A stretch of DNA of 64,000 bases, taken from positions 62,001 to 126,000 of the forward strand of contig JAPFFF010000033.1 of the NCBI GenBank assembly GCA_039105265.1, given 5' to 3'. The position numbers and the translations under genes were made by a program. This document shows, one piece after another, positions 1 to 8,279 of the stretch; the stretch's first letter is position 1; each line of letters begins with the position of its first letter. This DNA comes from Tritrichomonas musculus. Its lineage: Eukaryota; Parabasalia; Tritrichomonadida; Tritrichomonadidae. The notes under the pieces were generated by a model. That model was not told the origin of the DNA. It was given only the letters and a program-made list of their open reading frames with translations, and ran no database searches.

Positions 1-547
1 TACTATTATTCAATTCATTATTAATATCTTCTATTTCTTTAGATTCTAATGCATATCTCATAAACATATACAACTCATTATATTTTAATACAGACTTCAT
101 TACATCAATTTTCTCAATACGATCTAATCGATAATAGTATTTATGATATGTATTTTGAGATTTTTCATTGATTTCTTCTTTTAAACTTCTCTTCGTAGGA
201 TGATTAATATAATTCCAAAACACATCAGGAAGATCATCTAATATACAATCTATTAGATCAATCAAGTAAACGACTTTACTCTCAGTGAACCCCTCATCGA
301 ACGTTTCTTTTTTATATTTTCGCACGTATAATATAAAATTCAGTGTTTTATGTTTACGCTTTATATTAATATTTCGAATACCAATTATTTTTTCATTAAC
401 ATTAGATGTGTTCCATTCAGGAGGATACTTAAAATTAATTCTGTTAGAGTATACTTCATCTACAACTCCGTCAATTGATGAGTTATAAGTAGTTTCCAAT
501 GGTAAATGCACTTGATCATCAACCTGCACGTCTCTTCTGTAACTCAT
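1..547 (-). CDS. Polinton hypothetical protein, partial
   Basis: An open frame starts at the ATG at 547 (MSYRRDVQVDDQVH...) and stays open for 182 codons to the window edge, so its C-terminus lies outside. The start sits in the context ATTAAATGAG, the same TAAATG context seen at many Polinton starts in this window. The protein is polar and rich in K, D and Y, with no signal peptide, membrane segment or motif I recognise. The small gene at 597-773 lies 49 bp upstream on the same strand. Function unknown; assignment to the Polinton rests on gene order and start context. Confidence 0.6.
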   Translation of the reverse strand, partial: MSYRRDVQVDDQVHLPLETTYNSSIDGVVDEVYSNRINFKYPPEWNTSNVNEKIIGIRNINIKRKHKTLNFILYVRKYKKETFDEGFTESKVVYLIDLIDCILDDLPDVFWNYINHPTKRSLKEEINEKSQNTYHKYYYRLDRIEKIDVMKSVLKYNELYMFMRYALESKEIEDINNELNNS

Positions 548-596
548 TTAATTTATGAAAAATAAAGCTAAGCTTTGGATGAGAAAAATAAAATCT

Positions 597-773
597 TTAT
601 TTAGAGGTCGTTTTGGAAGAGTAATCGATGACGTTGCATACGTTGAAATCCCTAACGATATCTACTGAGTCTAGGTATTCATGAAGATATTCGAGGATAT
701 CGTCGACGGACTGAATACGGTTAATGTCATCTACGTAGTCATAGAATCCATCGATGATTGATTCGATAGACAT
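597..773 (-). CDS. Small acidic Polinton protein, 58 aa
   Basis: A 58-codon frame beginning MSIESIIDGFYDYVDD and ending SSKTTSK. It is strongly acidic and rich in I, D and Y, and is predicted to be mostly helical. The start codon sits in CCTAAATGTC. Codons use more G and C at third positions than the surrounding AT-rich DNA, which supports real coding. It lies between the partial gene at 1-547 and a G-rich non-coding stretch. No family recognised. It could be a small virion or regulatory protein; that is a guess from size and context. Confidence 0.5.
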   Translation of the reverse strand: MSIESIIDGFYDYVDDINRIQSVDDILEYLHEYLDSVDIVRDFNVCNVIDYSSKTTSK

Positions 774-868
774 TTAGGGTAGAAAAAAAATCATTTAAAT
801 TACGTTTGAGGTTATTTATAGAGATCTCAAAACAGTATTTTTAGGGCTTGTGGAAGGGATTTGAAGGG

Positions 869-1000
869 GTGTTTCTAGAGGGTCCCAGATAGGGTTTTTT
901 CGTGGTTTTGGGGTCTCTGGAAAGGGGTCAGAAATAGTGTTTCTAGAGGGTCCCAGATAGGGTTTTTTCGTGGTTTTAGGGTCTCTGGAAGAGTGTTTAC
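869..1000. repeat. Two tandem copies of a 68-bp G-rich unit
   Basis: A unit beginning GTGTTTCTAGAGGGTCCCAG occurs at about 869 and again at about 937 with almost no change. Shorter echoes of CTCTGGAGGGGG continue to about 1100. It lies in the non-coding gap of the Polinton remnant and is much more G-rich than the rest of the region. Confidence 0.8.
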
Positions 1001-1107
1001 AAAGCTCTGTAGCTATATAGTTATAGAGGTCATCATATATGTTCCAGAGGGGGTCTGGGAAGCTGTTAAGAGCCTCTGGAGTACTCTGGAGGGGGTCCTA
1101 AAACGTT

Positions 1108-1149
1108 GTTAAGGACGGGCGGAGCGTTTTTAGCGGAGCCCTCCTTAAC
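1108..1149 (-). terminator. Hairpin abutting a stop codon in the Polinton remnant
   Basis: The arms GTTAAGGA (1108-1115) and TCCTTAAC (1142-1149) are perfectly complementary, with an inner GGGC/GCCC pair. The hairpin ends directly at the stop codon of the minus-strand frame starting at 1150. A role in 3'-end formation is inferred from position only. Confidence 0.45.
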
Positions 1150-2079
1150 CTAACTACTTCCGAAATCATTATAAATCTTATTTCTGAGTTGTGCTCTTTG
1201 TTCAACAGTCCAATGATTTCCGTTAGTATGAAGAACATGCAGCAAAAGACTTGAGACTTCTTCATCAATCATTCGTTTTCCTACACTCTTCTTACACCAT
1301 TTCTTGAACTCTTCATCTTCTACTGAGGTGAAATTACGTTTTCGAGCAACAGTACTAAGTATATAGTGTTTCCATAACTTTGACGTAGCCATCATGATTA
1401 GTCTTGCCTTGAATTTAGGAGTGATATCTAATATGTTTTGAGTCCTAAGAGCGTTAATAACATCTTCAACAACATGACTAACAACATAATCGCGGAATCT
1501 AGCAAAGGCATTCTTTCGCTTCTCCTTAACGAAACTGTACCCACCTAACTTGTAATCTCTCCACGATTCAGGCATTGTGTAGCCTGTCATATCACCTAAA
1601 TGATGTGGATTTCCGTTGAGGTCATTATTATAAGAATAATTCAATTTCTCCTTGAGATATATAGGAACAGTGATTGATTTTCCGCCATGTTCATTCCTAT
1701 ATTGTTTTCTAGCATCTGCATCATAATCTGTATAGAAATGAAATCGCGCAGGCCAATCGGACTTTGCTGTTGGTTATCCGTTAATGTATATTGGATTGTT
1801 GCTGCCATTTTTAATAATAATATCTGGAATATTATCCCCGTTGACATCTTCATCTGATACAGACCATGGGGCGCTATTAGGATTTGCTGCGTTTCTTTTA
1901 TTAACAATATCTTGAGCTCCAGCAAAGGTCATTGCCTTCCTTCTTCTTTTGATATCTTTTTTATTGTCAAGAACGATATTCTTTAATAACTCCATTCCTT
2001 GCTTTGGTCCACCTGCCCTACCTGGTCTTTGTCGCAAATGGTTTATTGATTCAATCGCTATTCTTTGAATTTCTTGCAT
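1150..2079 (-). pseudogene. Broken Polinton conserved protein (relative of 36697-38991)
   Basis: Reading frames in this stretch resemble the C-terminal half of the 764-aa protein of the complete Polinton. The shared hallmark is an acidic loop, VNGDNIPDIIIKNG here against LNGDKVDDVVLIDRNG there, followed by NPxxINGY. Identity is low by eye, so the remnant belongs to another subfamily. The gene is broken, with about two breaks. Its function is unknown; the acidic loop resembles calcium-binding loops of dockerin or FG-GAP type, but this is only a motif resemblance. Confidence 0.6.
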
Positions 2080-2125
2080 ATCGTTCTGTATATTATTTAT
2101 ATTTACAGGATTTTGAGCAAAAGAA

Positions 2126-2932
2126 TTATAGTAATTGACTAATTGCTGTAAATTGATTTTGAAATAAAATTGTATTATTATTGTTGTTATTTTGAGGTGT
2201 TGAAGGAGGTCTTCTCAATTCATTTAAGGGATTTAATTCTGGAAAAGTCTCTGCTGCTCCAAACCTAAAGAAAGGTCCTGAATGCTCTTGAGGTTCCCTA
2301 TGTGATGTTTCTGGAGGACTTGATGGAGGGACAGAAGGAAGAGGAATAACGTTATTATCGCTAGAAGCAACTTCACTCTGTGAATATACTCTATCGACAA
2401 AATGTTGAAGACTTTCTGGATAAATACGTCTGACATATTTATGATGAATGTTGTCATTTGCGGCAAAATTATGAGAATCGAGTATAGATATAGCATTTCG
2501 AATAATATTTTTTGTAAAAGTCTTTTTCCTATACTTTTCTAAGACCCTTCCGTCAATTCTCTCGGATAATTCATCATAAAATTGAGTAGTATTTTGGATC
2601 CAAGAACTGAATCTGTAGTCAGTTGTGTCTTTAAAATCAATGTTATAATCTAAGGGTCGATCTACTGGATACTCTTCTTGAACCCTTTCAATGAAATGAT
2701 TTATTGAATTTTCATTTACAATATTTCCTTCATAAAGACCGAAATTGAATTCATTAAGAGGTTCTATCAAACGACTGGCATATGATTCAGCCTTAAGTAA
2801 ATATCCACCTGCCGTAGTACTAATATTGAATCCCAGTTCATTGTTGAGTCTATTACAATATCCTAATAATTTTTGAGTATTATTGCCTTGTAATATATGA
2901 CCTACTTTGAGTATTGTATTTGTTTTACTCAT
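2126..2932 (-). CDS. Polinton hypothetical protein, 268 aa
   Basis: Complete frame starting MSKTNTILKVGH and ending in a Q/N-rich tail. The start context is ATTAAATGAG. Residues 1-185 look globular and mixed alpha/beta; residues 190-268 are proline-, serine- and asparagine-rich and probably disordered (RRPPSTPQ followed by N runs). No enzyme motif is seen. It lies between the 197-aa gene at 2959-3552 (26 bp away) and the broken conserved gene. It could be a structural or adaptor protein of the element; I cannot assign it. Confidence 0.6.
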   Translation of the reverse strand: MSKTNTILKVGHILQGNNTQKLLGYCNRLNNELGFNISTTAGGYLLKAESYASRLIEPLNEFNFGLYEGNIVNENSINHFIERVQEEYPVDRPLDYNIDFKDTTDYRFSSWIQNTTQFYDELSERIDGRVLEKYRKKTFTKNIIRNAISILDSHNFAANDNIHHKYVRRIYPESLQHFVDRVYSQSEVASSDNNVIPLPSVPPSSPPETSHREPQEHSGPFFRFGAAETFPELNPLNELRRPPSTPQNNNNNNTILFQNQFTAISQLL

Positions 2933-2958
2933 TTAATTTACAAAAAAATAAGGGCTGT

Positions 2959-3552
2959 TTATATACCACATTCCTTGATAAATCTACCGTAATCCTTGCT
3001 CAGACCGGCACAATTAGGACGATTTGACTTAATTCTAGTATCTATTTCGTCAATCAAAAAGCCTGCGTCATATTGAAACATCTGATGATATTCAATCTCT
3101 TTACCATCCTTAGTTGTAAATTTCTTTGGTTCCCTTACAATAACCACGTCCTGTATCTTGTTTTTCCCGTTCTTTGCTGTGTCGATTGAGTAGTGGCTTC
3201 CCTTCTTGCTAAAGCATAGATATACCTTCTCGCAGTCAAATAACTCACACAATTCTTTGTATAGAAACTGTTGATTCTTATAAATTGAGACGACTAAGGG
3301 CCTGCAAACTATTCTATTAGCGTTAAATTTGTCCGGAAAGAGATACTCTTTGTCGATGATAATATAGAATTCATGAGCCGAATCGATGGCGGGGTCCTTC
3401 TCTTTGTGGGCCTCAATATATTCTTCCAATTTATCACACAATTTATTGACAGATAAATAAAGTGGCTTTGTCATTTTTGTATTTGCATTGGGGATAAAAA
3501 ATATTTTTTTCAAAAAAGTTTCAAAAAAGTTGATAGGTCCAAAATCACGCAT
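2959..3552 (-). CDS. Polinton hypothetical protein, up to 197 aa
   Basis: The frame starts at 3552 in TAATAAATGCG, but a later Met at residue 27 (MTKPLYLSVNKLCDKLEEY) gives a more protein-like start; the first 26 residues are hydrophobic and basic. The remainder is a compact mixed fold with several Cys and His (DCEKVYLCFSKKGSHYS). A small cysteine protease or nuclease is conceivable, but no diagnostic triad can be defended. It is the outermost gene seen on this side of the remnant. Confidence 0.55.
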   Translation of the reverse strand: MRDFGPINFFETFLKKIFFIPNANTKMTKPLYLSVNKLCDKLEEYIEAHKEKDPAIDSAHEFYIIIDKEYLFPDKFNANRIVCRPLVVSIYKNQQFLYKELCELFDCEKVYLCFSKKGSHYSIDTAKNGKNKIQDVVIVREPKKFTTKDGKEIEYHQMFQYDAGFLIDEIDTRIKSNRPNCAGLSKDYGRFIKECGI

Positions 3553-3785
3553 TTATTAGCGAGTATGACAAACATCTTTTTGAGGCAATAAAGAGGCAAA
3601 AATTGATACTTTTTGACCCAAAAAGACGCTATGGGAAGTGCCCTATGGTGATAGGGGGTTTTCTGACAACACTCTGGAGGTCAAAAAAGGGCTAAAATTG
3701 GGTAGTTGGAGACCAAAAAAGTGCCAAAATTAGCGTTGTTTGAGGGAATTTAAGACCGAAGGGCTGAAATCACCGCAAACGTATA
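3553..3785. other. G-rich non-coding edge of Polinton remnant
   Basis: No gene. Short direct repeats of the form GGTCAAAAAAGGGCTAAAATT and GACCAAAAAAGTGCCAAAATT occur near 3670-3735. Sequence character changes abruptly at about 3785, where a repeat shared with the hAT-like element begins. Confidence 0.5.
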
Positions 3786-3822
3786 CTACTCGAACAAGCT
3801 GCTTTTACTATTTCATAAAATT

Positions 3823-3855
<33 letters not shown>

Positions 3856-3990
3856 TTTCTTTTATTTCCAATTTCTCTACCTATACTCCATTTTGAAAAA
3901 ATTTATTCATATCATTATGATTGCAATTTATTTTTCATTTTTTATAAACAATAAGAAAATACTTTTTTTAAAAAATTGTTTATAATATTG
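3786..3990. repeat. Dispersed repeat shared with 5015-5190
   Basis: The stretch TCGAACAAGCTGCTTTTACT at 3791 onward is the reverse complement of DNA at about 5015-5050. After a 30-bp T run, the segment from CAATTTCTC... to ...AACAATAAGAAAAT matches 5078-5168 in direct orientation at roughly 90% by eye. A long T tract separates the two parts in both copies. The second copy lies inside the hAT-like element. Confidence 0.7.
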
Positions 3991-4183
3991 AAAAAAATTA
4001 TCACTTACTTAGTAATTTATGATGATTAGTAATACAATAAATTACTAATTTTATAATTTTTGAATGATATTAAAACTATTCTTTGAAAATCATATAAAAA
4101 AGAATTCTAATTTTTTTTTTTTTTTTTTTTTTTTTTTTGAAAATTATTTAGAGAATACATTTCATTTCATTTCATTTATATAA

Positions 4184-4657
4184 ATGCATGATATAAAAGA
4201 TTTGCAAAATAGAGATTTTGCAGAAGGTCAATGTCGTACAAGAGCAATATTAAAATATGGAATAAAAGATGGATTTCAAAAATGGAAAGAAGATGGAGAA
4301 CGATTTATGCAAAGAAGTTTCCTATACAGTGATGCATTTCCAATAATCAATGATGGAAAAATAGAATTAGATGAATGGTTGGAAGAAATGAAAGTGACAA
4401 GTCTCTTTTATCATTACTGGGAACCTTATCAAAGATTATCTGGCATTATAAAATTTCTCAAAAAATTAATGAAATTCTACAAGAAACAAAGAAAAAAAGA
4501 ACTTAAACCATATGTTAAAGTATTTTCGATGATCATAAAAGCTATTGAAAAAGAAATAATAGAACAAGATGCATATTGTCTGAATGAAGGTGAAGAAGAA
4601 GAAGAAGAAGAAGAAGAGTTGGAATACAAAGATGAAAAAACACAAATAGACACATAA
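4184..4657 (+). CDS. Hypothetical protein with acidic C-terminus, 157 aa
   Basis: A complete frame preceded by a 28-bp T tract (4111-4138) and the sequence ATATAAATGCATG. Residues 1-125 are rich in K, F, W and Y and probably helical (ILKYGIKDGFQKWKEDGERF), followed by a run of eleven Glu and a charged tail. No family recognised. It stands alone between the Polinton remnant and the hAT-like element and could belong to either flank or to the host. AT content matches host genes. Confidence 0.5.
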   Translation: MHDIKDLQNRDFAEGQCRTRAILKYGIKDGFQKWKEDGERFMQRSFLYSDAFPIINDGKIELDEWLEEMKVTSLFYHYWEPYQRLSGIIKFLKKLMKFYKKQRKKELKPYVKVFSMIIKAIEKEIIEQDAYCLNEGEEEEEEEEELEYKDEKTQIDT

Positions 4658-4837
4658 AACCAATATGTAATAATAAATAAAAATAAAAGATAACAAAATA
4701 TTATTATTATTTATATTTATGTTTTTTAGCAAAATTCATCAAAATATATTTCATAATTATTCAAAATAAATTCATTTCAAAAATGCATTCGTTTCATTCA
4801 AATATATATTTCCAGGATAAAATTAATCTCATTGACA

Positions 4838-4845
4838 ATAAAAAG
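4838..4845. repeat. 8-bp target site duplication, left (ATAAAAAG)
   Basis: ATAAAAAG directly precedes TAGGGATGGGAAAC and is repeated exactly at 7072-7079 after the opposite end of the element. Eight-base duplications are characteristic of hAT transposons. Confidence 0.85.
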
Positions 4846-5387
4846 TAGGGATGGGAAACGGGCGCCCGAAACGTGCCCGGGCAATGTCAGATTGGTCATA
4901 TCACCGGGCAAGAATGGGCACAAACGTCTTTTTTACATTGCCCGTTTTTTCTCGTTCTTGCCCATTTGATTGTTAAATTGATTGCCCGTTCATCATTTTC
5001 TTTCTTGCCCGTAAATTTTATGAAATAGTAAAAGCTGCTTGTTCGATTTTCGTCGAATCTTTTTTTTTTTTTTTTTCAATTTCTCCACCTATATTCCATG
5101 TTGAAAATATTTATTCATATCATTATGATTGCAATTTATTTTTCATTTTTTATAAACAATAAGAAAATTATTTTTTATAAACTTGTTTAAATGAAAATAT
5201 TATCACTTTTTTTTACTCTTTTTTTGGCATATATAAAAAATTTTGATTTTTTGTTATTCTTAAAATGCATAATTTTTTATTCCCACAAGTATTTCATTAA
5301 CTGTATAGTTTATTTTCAATATCTCAAAATAAAATTTGTTCCAAAAAGTTTTATTTATGAACTTATAGTTAGAATAGCATATATATA

Positions 5388-6650
5388 GGGGGTGGAAAAA
5401 GTCCTTGCGTCTGCTTTTTTTTATATATAAAAAATAAGATATCATTAAATTAAATATTGTTTAATATATATAATCACCTTCTCTTTCAATTACAATTAAA
5501 AGCCTTTTGATCCATTCATCATACACAGATTTGAGAACATCTGTTGGAATTTCATATGACAATTCTTTGATCTTTTCAAAAAGTTCGTTTTCATTGTCAA
5601 ATATTTGACCTTCTAACAGTTTTTTTAAATATCCAAACAGAAAAAAATCTGATGGAGCCAGATCCGGCGAGTAAGCCGGATGATCTAATCTAATGATGCC
5701 CAATTCATCGTATTTTTCATGTTTTAAGTGTGGTCTGGCGTTATCTAAATGTAAAAAATATCCTTTTCTGTTTATTGATTTGGCCAAATCTCCTAGTACA
5801 TTTTCAGAAAAGAAAGCTTTATTAAATTTTTGTCCAATAGGTAACATTGTAATTCCTTTGAAACCTGTTCTACCCCAAATAAAAGACACCATTAATTTTT
5901 TTGCTCCAATTGTTTGCTTAACTTTAAACGGACGAGGCCTTCCATTTTCAAGCCACATGGAATTTCTTTGATTGACGAGATAAAACCATGATTCATCCTG
6001 AGTCAAAACTTTGTTCAACTTGCGTTCATTTGAGTTGGAAAGGAAATTATATAATTTCTGAGCTATTTCAACTCGTTTTGCCTTTATTTCTGGAGTAGGT
6101 TGATATGGAACCCATTTAAAATTGACCTTACTCATTGAAAGATTTATGGTTAAAATCTTCTTAACGGTTTTAGAATCAGCTCCAACCTTTTTAGATATTT
6201 TTTTTGTACTGAGATAAGGATCTTCTTGAAGTATATCTTTAATTTTCTGAACGAGTTCATCTTTTGGAGGTCTTCCGGATCTCGGTAAGTCAAAAATTGA
6301 ATAGTCACCTTGTTTGCACTTTTGTGTCCGATCTTGAACAGTTCTGAGTGAAATAGAATTTTCACCATATGCTTCTATTATAGATTCATATATTTCTTTA
6401 TTTGTGTTTCCTTTCAACCAGAGGAAATGTATAACACATCTGATTTCTATATCCATTAAAAATGCTTAACGTATTTGTGTTAACGTCTTTTTTTCAAATG
6501 AGTGATTGAAGTGTTTCAATAAATAATTTTTTATCACAAATATTACATTTAAAAGTTCATCTAATTATCAACATATTTATATATTTGTTTTTTTATTTAG
6601 TAACTAATAATAGCATAAAAAAGGTAGACGCAAAGACTTTTTCCACCCCC
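5388..6650 (-). mobile_element. Mariner-family transposon, apparently intact
   Basis: The ends begin GGGGGTGGAAAAAGTC on each side as inverted repeats of about 28 bp with two or three mismatches, and both are flanked by TA. The flanking sequence is TATA on both sides, so the exact boundary could shift by 2-4 bp. One uninterrupted transposase frame (5461-6456) fills most of the 1.26 kb. It lies inside the hAT-like element, so it inserted later. Tvmar1 of Trichomonas vaginalis is a similar-sized mariner; this may be its counterpart, but the ends cannot be compared from memory. Confidence 0.85.
5461..6456 (-). CDS. Mariner transposase, 331 aa
   Basis: Full-length mariner transposase that would cut and paste the element through its terminal repeats. 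The N-terminal helix-turn-helix pair spans about residues 5-120 (CVIHFLWLKGNTNKEIYES, then FDLPRSGRPPKDELV, the mariner GRP linker). The catalytic triad is visible: D in LTQDESWFYL, D in HLDNARPH and D in YSPDLAPSDFFLF. The spacing between the last two catalytic Asp is 31 residues by my count, shorter than the 34 of classical mariners such as Mos1. Length is within the usual 330-360 aa. The frame has no stop or frameshift, so activity is plausible. Confidence 0.9.
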   Translation of the reverse strand: MDIEIRCVIHFLWLKGNTNKEIYESIIEAYGENSISLRTVQDRTQKCKQGDYSIFDLPRSGRPPKDELVQKIKDILQEDPYLSTKKISKKVGADSKTVKKILTINLSMSKVNFKWVPYQPTPEIKAKRVEIAQKLYNFLSNSNERKLNKVLTQDESWFYLVNQRNSMWLENGRPRPFKVKQTIGAKKLMVSFIWGRTGFKGITMLPIGQKFNKAFFSENVLGDLAKSINRKGYFLHLDNARPHLKHEKYDELGIIRLDHPAYSPDLAPSDFFLFGYLKKLLEGQIFDNENELFEKIKELSYEIPTDVLKSVYDEWIKRLLIVIEREGDYIY

Positions 6651-7079
6651 TATATTATAATACTGTTGTGTTAAACTTGCTTTTTTATGTTAATGACATA
6701 ATATCTAAATGATATTTTTGTGTGATCAGATAAGTAAATGTGATTTTTTTAATTTAATTATATTTAAAATATAAAATACAATATATTCATACCTTTTTTA
6801 AAACAAAAATCATTCATAAACTTTATTTTGTCAATGCTTTTTTCTAAAAAAAAAAAAAAAAAAAAAGATCGGAAAATATTCGAACCAAATTCTTTTTTAT
6901 GAAAATGGGCAGCCCCGGGCAATTGCCCAAAAAAGTGGAAACGGGCACTGCTTCGCCCGAAAAAACGTAAATAACCGTTTTGCCCGGGCAGCCCATTTTG
7001 CCCGTAAATTTGCCCGGGCAGTACGTTTATTTCGGGCCCATTGCCCGCCCGGTGCCTGTTTCCCATCCCTAATAAAAAG

Positions 7080-8279
7080 CATTCAAAAAAGTTTCAAGTG
7101 GTATTTTTTGTCAAAAGTTTAATGCTAAAATGTATTGTATTACAATAATTGTAATTTAAAGAGATTTTATTTTTAAAAATGAAAATATAAAAGTTAAGTG
7201 TTGAATTTTTATCCTTTTGGCACTTTTTGGATAATTATGGATAAATTTTTTTTTTTTAGTATTCATTGAAATAGAGAAGTTTTTTGAATGTACATTCGAT
7301 TAAACATGTAAATAAATTTAGATTTAATGTAAGTATATATTTAATTTAAGAAGATGTTAAAAAAAAAAAAAAAATGAAAAAATTCAATATATTAATATAA
7401 CTTTAATTTGAAATAACTTATATCTCAAAAAAGTAATCATTTTTTAAATAATTCTGCTTTTTTGATGAGATACCTTTGATACAAAAATTTTTTCAAGAGC
7501 ATTTTAAAAAGAAAATATCTAAAAATTGGCACACCCTTTTATAAATTAATTCTTTATTTATATTTATAAAATAAAATAAGAACTAATTAAATAATTAATA
7601 TTAAAATTCTAACTCAAAATATTGAGAAATATGTATTTTATTTCAATAATGGCTAAATATAATCGATCTAAAAAACAAAAAAGGCTTTGATTCTTTCATA
7701 AAAAGATTTATTTTGTAAATAAATTCTATATATGCAACATATATGATTTAAATATATTGATCCCTAAAAGTAACGTAGAAATAATTACACTATGGAGAGA
7801 TTCAAATCATGAATTCCATCAAATTGAAATATCTCATTCCATAATTAGAGGAAAAATATTATATATTTATAGTATATTTATAATCAAAAATAAAAATCAT
7901 GATTTGTTTGACTGTTATCATATTGCGATTTAATTAGCTTTACATTTGATTTAAAATCGCAAACAAATTACAATAATAGATTATATATATCAATTATACT
8001 CCAATATTGCATTATACATATTTGATTTTTCCCTTCTTATGATTATTTCAACCAATGATGAAAATTTTAATTTTTTTGTTTTTTGCCTTTCAAAACACAA
8101 AAAATTGTTTTGTACCTCAAATCCTTTATTACAGTTGAAAAATGTATAAAACCAGAACATTTTTCGAAAAAATCTTTTTATTTGTATTTAAAAATCACTT
8201 ATAATCAAAATTTCAATCAAAAAAAAAAAAAAAAGATAAATAAATATATATATATATAAAAATGAATAATTTAGCATTT
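7080..8279. other. AT-rich intergenic region, no gene seen
   Basis: About 1.2 kb of very AT-rich DNA with A/T runs and no credible frame on either strand. I see no terminal repeats or RNA signal. The 3' end of the Rab-kinase gene borders it at 8280. Confidence 0.6.

Larger units (their letters stand above)
1..3785 (-). mobile_element. Maverick/Polinton remnant, broken and cut by window start
   Basis: Five minus-strand reading frames lie head to tail here with short gaps, as in Maverick/Polinton elements. One, at 1150-2079, resembles the large conserved protein encoded at 36697-38991 in the complete element of this window, including the acidic D-x-N-G-D-x-x-x-D loop, but the similarity is low, so this is a separate subfamily. 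No terminal inverted repeat is visible. The right edge is uncertain: G-rich non-coding DNA runs to about 3785, where an unrelated repeat begins. The element is incomplete, with roughly two breaks in the one gene that can be compared. It looks older than the 21-45 kb copy. Confidence 0.75.
4846..7071. mobile_element. Non-autonomous hAT-like element carrying a nested mariner
   Basis: The ends TAGGGATGGGAAAC and GTTTCCCATCCCTA are exact inverted repeats, flanked by the perfect 8-bp duplication ATAAAAAG. Subterminal DNA at 4850-5000 and 6900-7060 holds many copies of TGCCCG and the palindrome GCCCGGGCA, like the subterminal transposase-binding repeats known in hAT elements. No hAT transposase is present. 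About 1.26 kb of the length is a mariner at 5388-6650; without it the element is about 960 bp. It also holds a copy of the dispersed repeat seen at 3786-3990. It must have been mobilised by a transposase encoded elsewhere. The perfect duplication suggests a fairly recent insertion. Confidence 0.85.

Noticed and set aside
3740-3985. 81-codon Phe-rich frame
   Set aside because: Translation of a 30-bp T tract within a dispersed repeat.
6764-7082. Frames of 61-100 codons rich in G, R and A
   Set aside because: Products of GCCCGGGCA subterminal repeats of the hAT-like element.
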